In this document: positions 8,154 through 14,724 of the stretch, piece after piece
Position numbering within the stretch: position 1 is the stretch's first letter
How the letters are laid out: the number at the start of each line of letters is the position of its first letter
Assembly (NCBI GenBank): GCA_020633125.1
Contig: JACKEH010000052.1
Span: 1-31,741 of the forward strand
Direction of reading: 5' to 3'
From: Sandaracinus sp.
GTDB taxonomy: Bacteria > Myxococcota_A > Polyangia > Polyangiales > Houyiibacteriaceae
Length of the DNA: 31,741 bases
Notes under the pieces: generated by a model
What the model saw: only the letters and a program-made list of their open reading frames with translations
Told to the model about the DNA's origin: nothing
Databases searched by the model: none
Position numbers and translations under genes: made by a program

Positions 8154-8882
8154 TCAGCCGCTGCAGCTTCCTGCCGTGCACGCGAAGTCGAGGTCGCAGA
8201 CCATGCCGCTGCCGCACATGCACTCGCCCGCCACGCAGCGGTCGGCGCTGGGCGTGCACATGGTCTGGCAGCTCCCGCAGTTGTCGAAGTCGGTGGTCGT
8301 GTCGACACAACCCGCGACACAACAGGTCTGACCGCTCGGGCACGGACCCGTGCCTGGCGCGGTGGAGCAGTCGCACTCGCCGGTCGCCAGACACACGTCG
8401 GCGCGGCTCCGAGGCTCGACCGCCGCGCAGCCCGCGCAACACTCGGCCGACTCGTCGACGCGGCCATCGCAATCGTTGTCACGCGAATCGCAGAGCTCGC
8501 GCGCCCCGGGCAGACCGCCGAAGGGCGGGCGCACGTCGGCGCGCGAGTCGTCGCAATCGCAGCGCGTGAGGTCGTCGCCCGCGCGGCAGGCGTCGATGCC
8601 GTCCATGTCCGTGTCGCCGCACGAGGTGTCGCGGCCGTCGCAGTTCTGGTCCATGCGGTCGCCGCAGATCTCGACCGTCGGGACACACGTGCCGCCGCCG
8701 TCGATGCCGGGCGTGCCGCCGCCGTCCACCGGCGAGCCGCCCCCGTCGACCCCGGGCGTTCCGCCGCCGTCGACCCCCGGCGTGCCGCCCCCGTCGACGC
8801 CGGGGCCGTCGTCGTCACCGCAGCCGAGGGCGGTCACGAGAACGAACGAAAGAAGCACGCAACGAAAAGGGCGAAAGGTCAT
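8154..8882 (-). CDS. MopE-like Cys-rich lipoprotein
   Basis: 242 residues from ATG 8882, chosen because GAGGA lies eight bases upstream and a lipoprotein signal follows (hydrophobic core ending in ALGC, Cys21). A longer in-frame start at 8948 would place a non-signal stretch first. Residues about 25-65 are a low-complexity linker of repeated VDGGGTPG units (24-bp DNA repeat). Next come MopE-type metal-binding motifs (MDQNCDGRDTSCGD; ELCDSRDNDCDGRVDE), then Stig1-like Cys motifs (CCVAGCVDTTTDFDNCGSC). The MopE motif binds copper in methanotroph MopE, but here it occurs in the widespread myxobacterial surface-protein form whose ligand is unknown. Likely an outer-membrane or surface lipoprotein. 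The next minus-strand gene (8993-10621) lies upstream of it. Confidence 0.88.
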   Translation of the reverse strand: MTFRPFRCVLLSFVLVTALGCGDDDGPGVDGGGTPGVDGGGTPGVDGGGSPVDGGGTPGIDGGGTCVPTVEICGDRMDQNCDGRDTSCGDTDMDGIDACRAGDDLTRCDCDDSRADVRPPFGGLPGARELCDSRDNDCDGRVDESAECCAGCAAVEPRSRADVCLATGECDCSTAPGTGPCPSGQTCCVAGCVDTTTDFDNCGSCQTMCTPSADRCVAGECMCGSGMVCDLDFACTAGSCSG

Positions 8883-8960
8883 CGCGAAGATCCTCGGGGA
8901 AGTCACTCGAGCGCGTCGAGAAAATCGATTGGAACGAATCGGAACCACCGAAACGACGAC

Positions 8961-8984
8961 GGGCGCACCGAGACCGATGCGCCC
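8961..8984 (-). terminator. Possible terminator after the NIDO-like gene
   Basis: GGGCGCA and TGCGCCC form a 7-bp stem with a 10-base loop, just after the minus-strand stop at 8993. On the minus strand it is followed by GTCGTCGTTTCGG. There is no real U-tract, so the call is tentative. Confidence 0.4.
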
Positions 8985-8992
8985 GCGGCCGC

Positions 8993-10621
8993 TCAGCGAC
9001 GGCGCCGACGCAGGCCGAGCGCGAGTGCGCCGAGCAAGAAGGCGAGACCCCCCGCGTCACGGCCGGTCGGCGCGGTGCGGCAGCCGCATCCCGCGTCTCC
9101 TCCCTTGCCGCCGACGGTGCGGCCCGCGTCTTCCTCCGGACCCGGGCCCGTGCCCGCGTCGACCCCCGGCAAGGGGCCGCTGCCCGCGTCGACGCCCACC
9201 GGCGGCGGTCCCGCGTCCGGACGCTCCATCGGCGGAATGTCGACGCACTCGCCGACCTCACAACGCTGGCCGAAGGGACAGGTCGTGCCGGCGCACGAGT
9301 CGACACACGAGCCCGCGACGCAGTGGAAGCCGGCGTCGCAGATCGTGATGTCGCAACCCGGCGACTCGCAGCTGCCGTCGGCGAGGCAAGTCTCGCCCTC
9401 CGCGCAGCGCGTGCACGGACACTGCGGCTGACATGCGCCGTCGACGCAGATCTCACCGGCGTTGCAGGTCAACACGGAGCAGAGATCGATGCAGCGGCCC
9501 GCGACGCATTGGCGGTCGTGCGGGCAGGTGACCCCGTCGCACGCGCCGACGCAGGCGCCGCCCACGCAGCGCTGCCCGCCGGGACACATCACGTCGCCGC
9601 ACGCCGTCTCGACGCAGATGCCGTCCTCGGTGCAGGTCTCGCCTTCGGCGCAGCCGCCTTCGAAACACGGCGGCACGCAGCTGCCGCGTACGCAGACGTT
9701 CGGGCTCGCGCAGAGCTCGCCGTTGTCGATCTCACCGTCGCAGTCGTTGTCGATGCCGTCGCAACGCTCGCCCGTGCTCGTGCCGATCGGCGAGCAGACG
9801 ATGTCACGGCCGACGCATTGCGTGACGCCGAGGCTACACGCGCCCATCGCACCGTCGATGGTGCAGTTGTCGCCCGCATCGGGGCAGCTCACCGCGCCGC
9901 TGCGCACCGAAAAGCGCCAGATGCCGGGCTCGCCGACGTTCGAGGTCGTGCAGAGGTCGAGGATCGCCATCGTGCGTGAGCCGGGAATCTCGACGAAGTC
10001 CATGCCGTTGCCGGCGTCGAAGCCCGCCTGGGCCGGCGTGCCGCCGAAGCCGTTGGTGCCTCCGCTCGCGCTGCCCGTGGTCCACTCGCAGCGGTTGTAT
10101 CGGAACTCCACGTCGAAATCACCCATGCCGCAGCCGAGCGCGTTGCGCAGGATCATTTGGAAATCCATGCGCTTATCCGTCTGGGAGTTGTAGTACCCGA
10201 CGTTGTGCCAGGTAACGACCATCATTCCCGCTTGCAGGTGCCAATAGACCTGGTTGTTGTTCGCGTTGCGGGTGCCACCGCGAATGTCGACGTCACCCCA
10301 ATACGGCGCGATCATCGGACGCGAGGCGACCGGGAAAGGGTTCGGCGTGAAGGTCGGCAGAGCACCGGCGAAGGTGATGTTGCCGTTGGTGTTCACCCAC
10401 GCTTGGTTGTAGGGGCCACCGAAGAAGGTGAGGCCACCTGGAAACGCGGTGGTCAGATCGATCGGCGAAGACGAGCCGTCGTCGTTCGAAGGCAAGGAGC
10501 TGGAGCCGTAGCCCGCCGCGCCGCCGAAGCCGTCGATCAGAGGAACGGCGCGCGCAGGCGACGCCGAAAACCACGCCGCGCCCACCAAGGCCACGGCAAG
10601 CCACTGTGAAGAGGTCCGCAC
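8993..10621 (-). CDS. NIDO-like, Cys-rich surface protein with MYXO-CTERM-type tail
   Basis: 542 residues starting at GTG 10621, preceded by GAGGTGAG. A signal peptide is cleaved near SPARA. Residues about 30-240 resemble a NIDO (nidogen-like) domain: FFGGPYNQAWVNTNGNITF, then PMIAPYWGDVD and MMVVTWHNVGYY. A MopE-type motif (ERCDGIDNDCDGEIDNGE) follows at about 290-310. About seven Cys-rich repeats of the form C..G..C..G.C...C run to about 460. After a Pro/Gly/Asp linker, the C-terminus has AGCGCR, a hydrophobic segment and RRRRR, a good match to MYXO-CTERM tails. This is the second such protein within 8 kb. A role in surface adhesion or matrix contact is an inference from NIDO domains in eukaryotes. 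Confidence 0.9.
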   Translation of the reverse strand: MRTSSQWLAVALVGAAWFSASPARAVPLIDGFGGAAGYGSSSLPSNDDGSSSPIDLTTAFPGGLTFFGGPYNQAWVNTNGNITFAGALPTFTPNPFPVASRPMIAPYWGDVDIRGGTRNANNNQVYWHLQAGMMVVTWHNVGYYNSQTDKRMDFQMILRNALGCGMGDFDVEFRYNRCEWTTGSASGGTNGFGGTPAQAGFDAGNGMDFVEIPGSRTMAILDLCTTSNVGEPGIWRFSVRSGAVSCPDAGDNCTIDGAMGACSLGVTQCVGRDIVCSPIGTSTGERCDGIDNDCDGEIDNGELCASPNVCVRGSCVPPCFEGGCAEGETCTEDGICVETACGDVMCPGGQRCVGGACVGACDGVTCPHDRQCVAGRCIDLCSVLTCNAGEICVDGACQPQCPCTRCAEGETCLADGSCESPGCDITICDAGFHCVAGSCVDSCAGTTCPFGQRCEVGECVDIPPMERPDAGPPPVGVDAGSGPLPGVDAGTGPGPEEDAGRTVGGKGGDAGCGCRTAPTGRDAGGLAFLLGALALGLRRRRR

Positions 10622-10891
10622 TTCTCACCTCGTTTCACCGGGCCACTGCGAAGCAGAGCCGGCGTCCATCCATACCAATCCCGACCAGAAGGGTAAGGGA
10701 TCTCTCCGGGCGGTTGCGAGTCCTAGGCGCGTGTTCTCCCCCATCGAGTTCGCGGCTGACCCCGCGGACTGGCGGGTGGAGGGGGCCCCATTCGGGCTTT
10801 GCCCGATGGGGAGGGGCGCCGGAACGCCCCTCCGGAAACGAAAGGGGTAGGCACATGAAGGTCGCAGCCGCACCCCCGGTTCGAGGTCGCC
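10622..10891. other. Intergenic gap with hairpins
   Basis: I see no gene in these 270 bases. Next to the GTG at 10621 they carry its ribosome site. Further on lies the two-hairpin repeat element at 10776-10850, which follows the minus-strand stop at 10892 and may end that transcript. The rest shows no clear promoter. Confidence 0.5.
10776..10850. repeat. Two-hairpin intergenic element, copy 1
   Basis: Hairpin one pairs CCCCAT-CGGGC (10786-10797, one bulged T) with GCCCG-ATGGGG (10801-10811) around a TTT loop. Hairpin two pairs GGAGGGGCG (10810-10818) with CGCCCCTCC (10825-10833) perfectly. Related sequences lie at 16621-16710 and 23281-23395, with shared blocks (CGGTGGTG or CGGGTGGAG start, CGGCTTTGCCGG-type core, CCCCTC..GAAA.GAAAGG end). 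This looks like a dispersed intergenic repeat that may double as a terminator. Confidence 0.55.
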
Positions 10892-11377
10892 TCAGCTGTC
10901 CTGCTGCTCGTTCTGTGGCCCAAGCGAGTCGGGTGCCGGCATGCCGGCTGGCTTCGGCTGCGCGAGCGCGCGCGCGAGGAAGTCTTCGGGGCTCGTCGCG
11001 CCCGGCACCGACGACGGGTCGGCGAGGTTCGCTTCGAGCACGCGCCGGAACCATGTCTCGGCGTGGAGATCGAAGGCCTCCCCCGCGCAGGTCCACCACG
11101 CGCGCACGAGCTCGAGCTGCTCGTCGTGCGTCAGCGCTTCGCGAAGGCGCGGAGTCGGCGGAAGCGCGAGGCCGAGGAGCGTCTCCTCGCCGTTCGAGGC
11201 GTAGGCCCAGACGAGGGTCTCGTCGCAAGGATGACCCGTCCGCTCGGCCAACGCGTCGAGGCGCGCGACCGCGGCCTCCCGATCGGAGACGAGAAGCTCC
11301 TCGAGGGCCTCGAGCTCACGCGCCAGCAGACGCTCGCGTTCGTGGTCACGGGGAGGCAAACGAAGCCCGGGCCGCAT
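10892..11377 (-). CDS. Small soluble protein of unknown function
   Basis: 161 residues from ATG 11377. The protein is Glu/Leu/Ala-rich and helical, with no signal peptide. It contains aromatic stretches such as LVRAWWTCAGEAFDLHAETWFRRV and ends in a Pro-rich, polar tail. I recognise no family. The frame stays open far upstream, but that part is the reverse complement of the zinc-ribbon gene's control region and looks non-coding. The start lies 162 bases from the divergent zinc-ribbon gene at 11540, so the two may share a control region. Confidence 0.65.
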   Translation of the reverse strand: MRPGLRLPPRDHERERLLARELEALEELLVSDREAAVARLDALAERTGHPCDETLVWAYASNGEETLLGLALPPTPRLREALTHDEQLELVRAWWTCAGEAFDLHAETWFRRVLEANLADPSSVPGATSPEDFLARALAQPKPAGMPAPDSLGPQNEQQDS

Positions 11378-11539
11378 CCCGCGGAGGCTAGTACGGCCGC
11401 GCACGAACGCGACTGCGACGATGGGGCGCGTCGCGACCAGCGCCGCCACGAATGCCCTCGCGTCGCGACCGCCACGAATGCCCTCGCCCCGTCGCCCTGC
11501 CCCCACGTACGCTCGGTCCTCGAACCGAAGGGGGGACGC

Positions 11540-12253
11540 ATGGGCAAGGGCGTGACGTGTCCGAGCTGTGGAGGGAGCACGCCGCTCCCCGACGACGTGC
11601 GGGTGCCGACCTTCGATTGCACGTTCTGTCGCACGACGCTGCAGACGGCCGACTTCGCCGGCCAAGGCGTGGTGACCGCCGAAGGCATCGCACGACACCT
11701 CGAGGGCATCCTCGACATGAACGCGCAAGAGGCGGTCGAAGGCGCACAGGCGCTCGACCCCCTCGAAGACCGCAACCACGCGATGCACGACGCGTCCTGC
11801 CAACTCTGCGGCGCGCCCGTGAAGGTGCCGCTCGCGCTCGAAGAGAAGGTCTTCACCTGCGGCGGCTGCGGCAAAGAGCAGGCGATCGTTCGCTACGTCT
11901 CGGACGAGGACCGTGCCCATCTCGACATGGATCGGCAGTGGGAAGAGAACCAAGCCCTCGACCGCTTGATCGCGTCGGGCGTGTCGTGCGGTCGCTGCGG
12001 CGGCCACAACGCGGTGCCCGACGACGGCACGCCTCAGGTGATCTGCGTCCACTGCAGCAACGTGATCTTGTTGGGCGAGCACGTCGCGCCCGGCGCGTTG
12101 GCCCGGCGACGCTTGCGCCGTGCGGTGTTCGGGCTTCGCGACGAAGCGCAAGCGCGCCAAGACGCCGCGGACGCCACGGGGCGAATCTTCGCGTGGCTTT
12201 TCCTCGCCTTCTTCGTCGTCGCGATCACGCTGGCCGCGATCTTCCTCGAATGA
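11540..12253 (+). CDS. Triple zinc-ribbon protein with C-terminal membrane anchor
   Basis: 237 residues; AAGGGGGG lies four bases before the ATG. It contains three CxxC...CxxC ribbons: C7/C10 with C27/C30, CQLC with CGGC (mid-protein), and CGRC with CVHC (about residues 154-176). The last 22 residues (IFAWLFLAFFVVAITLAAIFLE) form a single transmembrane helix at the very C-terminus, so the ribbons face the cytoplasm as in tail-anchored proteins. The ribbons are rubredoxin/Zn-ribbon-like and probably structural. A role in membrane-associated protein or nucleic-acid contacts is possible, but no family name is secure. Confidence 0.85.
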   Translation: MGKGVTCPSCGGSTPLPDDVRVPTFDCTFCRTTLQTADFAGQGVVTAEGIARHLEGILDMNAQEAVEGAQALDPLEDRNHAMHDASCQLCGAPVKVPLALEEKVFTCGGCGKEQAIVRYVSDEDRAHLDMDRQWEENQALDRLIASGVSCGRCGGHNAVPDDGTPQVICVHCSNVILLGEHVAPGALARRRLRRAVFGLRDEAQARQDAADATGRIFAWLFLAFFVVAITLAAIFLE

Positions 12254-12355
12254 CCGAACGTCGCCTCAAACCCTGACGTGGGTTGCGAATCGCCTCCACC
12301 TCCGCTGACAATGACTCGCGTCGGGCCGCGCGCCCGCCGCTCGAACGGACGAACG

Positions 12356-12577
12356 ATGACGAGATTCCTCCCGCTCCTCGCGCTCCTCGGCGTGTTCCTC
12401 TTCTCTGGCTGCGTCGTGCACACGAACTCGCCGCCTCGCCGTACGACGACGGTTCGCACCACGCGATCGCGTCCCGCGACGGTGCGCGTTCGCCACAGCA
12501 CGCCGCGTCGCCAGACGACGACGGTGCGTACGCGACGCGGCAACGGACGGTCGACGACGCGCGTACGCGTGCGCTGA
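12356..12577 (+). CDS. Very small basic lipoprotein
   Basis: 73 residues. The signal MTRFLPLLALLGVFLFSGC has a lipobox (FSGC) with Cys19. The mature part is almost only Thr, Arg, Val and Ser, with repeated TTTVRT/RPATVRVRH/QTTTVRT units. This gives a highly cationic Thr/Arg-rich peptide that could bind cell wall or LPS. A longer in-frame GTG start at 12278 lacks a signal. The low-complexity tail makes this less certain than larger genes, but the lipoprotein signal is convincing. Confidence 0.65.
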   Translation: MTRFLPLLALLGVFLFSGCVVHTNSPPRRTTTVRTTRSRPATVRVRHSTPRRQTTTVRTRRGNGRSTTRVRVR

Positions 12578-12640
12578 CGACTCGAGGAACGGCACCCTTC
12601 ACCGCCTCGCTCGGAGCCATCGCTCCGACTCGCATCGTTC

Positions 12641-12730
12641 AGCGTGACATCGCTGAGCGTCGGGTCGCTGAGCGTCGGGTCGCTGAGCGTCGGGTCGCTG
12701 AGCGTCGTATCGCTGAGCGTCGCGTCGCTC
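12641..12730. repeat. 15-bp tandem array (six units) at a stop codon
   Basis: Six units of AGCGTCGGGTCGCTG; the three central copies are identical and the outer ones diverge by one to four bases. The right end runs into the stop codon of the minus-strand thioredoxin-fold gene (12729-12731), whose final bases match the unit. It lies between convergent genes. Confidence 0.9.
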
Positions 12731-13439
12731 AGAGCCCGAAGCGGCGACGAAGCGTCTGGGCCGGCAACACGCCGTGCTCGCGGTCGATCTCCCGTCCGTC
12801 CCGCACGAGCACCAACGTCGGCACCGACTCGGCGGCGAGCTGTCGCCCGAGGTTCGGTCGATGGTCGACGTCGATCCGCGCGATGATCACGCGGCCGGCG
12901 CACTCCTCCGCGAGCCGCTCGAGCTCCGTCGCGAGCAAGGTCCACGGACCGCTCCACGCCGCACCGAGCGCGAAGAGCACGGGCACTCGCGCGTCGAAGA
13001 GCGCCTCGAGGATCGCCTCCGACTCGAGCGCGATGGAGCCCACGATCGGGGTGAGGTTCTGCTGGCACCGCGCGCAGCGGGAGCGGTCGGCCAAACGCCC
13101 GACTGGCACCCGGTTCTTCGCCGCGCAGCTCAGACATGCGATCTGCACGCTCGTCCCGAGCTCCGGACTCGCGGGTTCGGTCGGCGGCTTGGGCGCGGGC
13201 CGAGGCGCGGGCGGCATCACGGGCGTGGACTCCACCTTGGGTGGAGGGGTGACGAGGGCGGAAGGCATCGGAGGCGGAGGATGCGACGAGAGCCGCGTCG
13301 GACGCGTGTCGTCGTCGGAGCGCTTCGCCACGGGTTTGGCCGGCTTCTCTCGCGGGGCGTCGTCGGAGCGCTTCGCCACGTGTTTGGCCGGCTTCTCTCG
13401 CGCGGCGTCGCCGGTCTTGACCCAAAAGAACTTCTTCAT
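12729..13439 (-). CDS. Zinc-ribbon thioredoxin-fold protein lacking the redox cysteines
   Basis: 236 residues from ATG 13439, which overlaps the upstream stop as ATGA. Residues 1-95 are a basic then Pro-rich linker with a duplicated REKPAK.VAKRSDD unit. A TrxC-like zinc ribbon follows (C102, C105, C122, C125). Residues about 135-236 are a thioredoxin domain with the cis-Pro (VPT, P207) and the usual beta-alpha order (RVIIARIDVDHRPNLGRQL). The active site, normally WCGPC, reads WSGPW (S163, W166), so neither redox Cys is present. It cannot act as a normal disulfide reductase; a chaperone, scaffold or binding role is more likely. It is co-transcribed with the aldo/keto reductase. The fold call is secure. 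Confidence 0.88.
   Translation of the reverse strand: MKKFFWVKTGDAAREKPAKHVAKRSDDAPREKPAKPVAKRSDDDTRPTRLSSHPPPPMPSALVTPPPKVESTPVMPPAPRPAPKPPTEPASPELGTSVQIACLSCAAKNRVPVGRLADRSRCARCQQNLTPIVGSIALESEAILEALFDARVPVLFALGAAWSGPWTLLATELERLAEECAGRVIIARIDVDHRPNLGRQLAAESVPTLVLVRDGREIDREHGVLPAQTLRRRFGL
13311..13406. repeat. 48-bp in-frame tandem duplication inside the thioredoxin-fold gene
   Basis: Two adjacent 48-bp copies (13311-13358 and 13359-13406) differ at only two or three positions. They encode the repeated 16-residue unit REKPAK(H/P)VAKRSDD in the N-terminal linker. The unit length keeps the frame, which suggests slippage-type expansion tolerated in a disordered region. Confidence 0.85.
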
Positions 13440-14518
13440 GGCAACACTCGATCGATGAGCCCTCGGACCCGCCGACGTACGGCGCCGAGGCGACCTCGAA
13501 GCCGCGTGCGCACTCGTTCGGCGACGCTCGGCGAAGGCGGGAGCAGGCCGAAACGCGCTTCGAGTCGCGCGAGCTCGGCGGCAGAGAGCGAGACGGTGGC
13601 CGCGCGGAGGCTCTCTTCGAGCTGCGACGGACGACTGGCCCCCGCGATCACGGCCGTGACGCCGTCCCGATGGAGCAACCACGCGAGCGCGAGCGCGGCC
13701 GGCCCGACCTCGTGCTCGCTCGCGAGCGGTCGAAGGGTGTCGTTCACCGCCTCCGCGATCGCCCTCCGCGACTTCACGGAGAAGAGCGGGGTCGACGCGC
13801 GCCAATCGTCGGCGTCGTAACGGCGCCCCGGCCCGTGCGCGCCGGTCAGCAAGCCTTGGGCGAGCGGCGAATAGGCGAGAAGGCCCGCGCCGACCGATCG
13901 GGCGGCCGCCAACGGGCCACGCTCCACGCCACGGTCGAGCAAGCTGTACGGGCTCTGCAGGCTCACGAGCGGAAGGTCGCCGAGCGCTCTCGCGGCCGCA
14001 CGGACGTCCTCGGCTTCGAAGTTCGAGACGCCGACCGCGCGGACGCGACCTTCCCGAACGAGGTCCGCCAACGCGCCGAGGGTCTCGTCGACCGGCACCT
14101 GGTAGTCGCGGTGATGCACCTGCACGAGGTCGAGCCGCTCGAGCCCGAGCCGCTCGCAGCTCGCGAGCACGTCGCGCCGGACCTGCTCCGGCCGACCGTC
14201 ACGTCGCACGACTCGTTCGACACCGTCAGGGTCCCGGCCGACGAAGAGCACGTCGCCGTGCGTGTCGTCCCAACGCAGCCCGACCTTCGTGTAGACCTCG
14301 GGGCGTAGACCGCTTCGACGCAGCGCGTCACCGAGAGCGCGCTCGGACTGCCCGAAGCCGTAGAGTGGCGCCGTGTCGACCGCTCCGACCCCGAGAGTGA
14401 GGCAGTCTTGCAGGTGTCGGGACTCCGCCTCCGGGCTCCGCGAGCCGAAGCCCATGGCTCCGAGCACGACGACGGTCGGCTCCAGCGAAGGACCGAGTGC
14501 CCGGCGAGGTAGGCGCAT
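13436..14518 (-). CDS. Aldo/keto reductase
   Basis: 360 residues from ATG 14518; AAGGGG lies six bases upstream, which favours it over the GTG three bases earlier. The catalytic tetrad of NADPH-dependent aldo/keto reductases is visible: D48 (DTAPLYG), Y53, K78 (YTKVGL) and H135 (LVQVHHRD). Cofactor-binding motifs follow (VGVSNFEA; AYSPLAQGLL; VIAGASRPSQLEE). The wording resembles the D-threo-aldose 1-dehydrogenase/pyridoxal reductase branch. A basic tail (about the last 35 residues) extends beyond the family core. The gene overlaps the thioredoxin-fold gene by four bases. The substrate cannot be deduced. Confidence 0.93.
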   Translation of the reverse strand: MRLPRRALGPSLEPTVVVLGAMGFGSRSPEAESRHLQDCLTLGVGAVDTAPLYGFGQSERALGDALRRSGLRPEVYTKVGLRWDDTHGDVLFVGRDPDGVERVVRRDGRPEQVRRDVLASCERLGLERLDLVQVHHRDYQVPVDETLGALADLVREGRVRAVGVSNFEAEDVRAAARALGDLPLVSLQSPYSLLDRGVERGPLAAARSVGAGLLAYSPLAQGLLTGAHGPGRRYDADDWRASTPLFSVKSRRAIAEAVNDTLRPLASEHEVGPAALALAWLLHRDGVTAVIAGASRPSQLEESLRAATVSLSAAELARLEARFGLLPPSPSVAERVRTRLRGRLGAVRRRVRGLIDRVLP

Positions 14519-14630
14519 CACCCACCCCTTCTGACCGCCCCGCCGCCGTTCGTCCAGTCCCCGACATACCTCGTACGAAGGAGTTTTGGCTCCGCGACCA
14601 GGGACGCTGGCACTCGACTCCTACCCTCTT

Positions 14631-14650
14631 TGAACGAGCACACACGTTCA
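14631..14650. promoter_or_regulatory. Possible operator: TGAACG-N8-CGTTCA
   Basis: A perfect 6-8-6 inverted repeat sits in the 206-bp gap between the divergent aldo/keto reductase and kinase genes. The right half, ACGTTCAGG, partly resembles the Myxococcus LexA box (consensus with YGTTCAGS), but about three positions differ. A binding site is plausible, its owner unknown. Confidence 0.35.
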
Positions 14651-14724
14651 GGCGTGCGGAAAGACTCGCAAAACGTGGGTTGTTCGCGGCGCGCCAGGAC
14701 TTCCCCTGCTAGCCTCGCTTGGCG

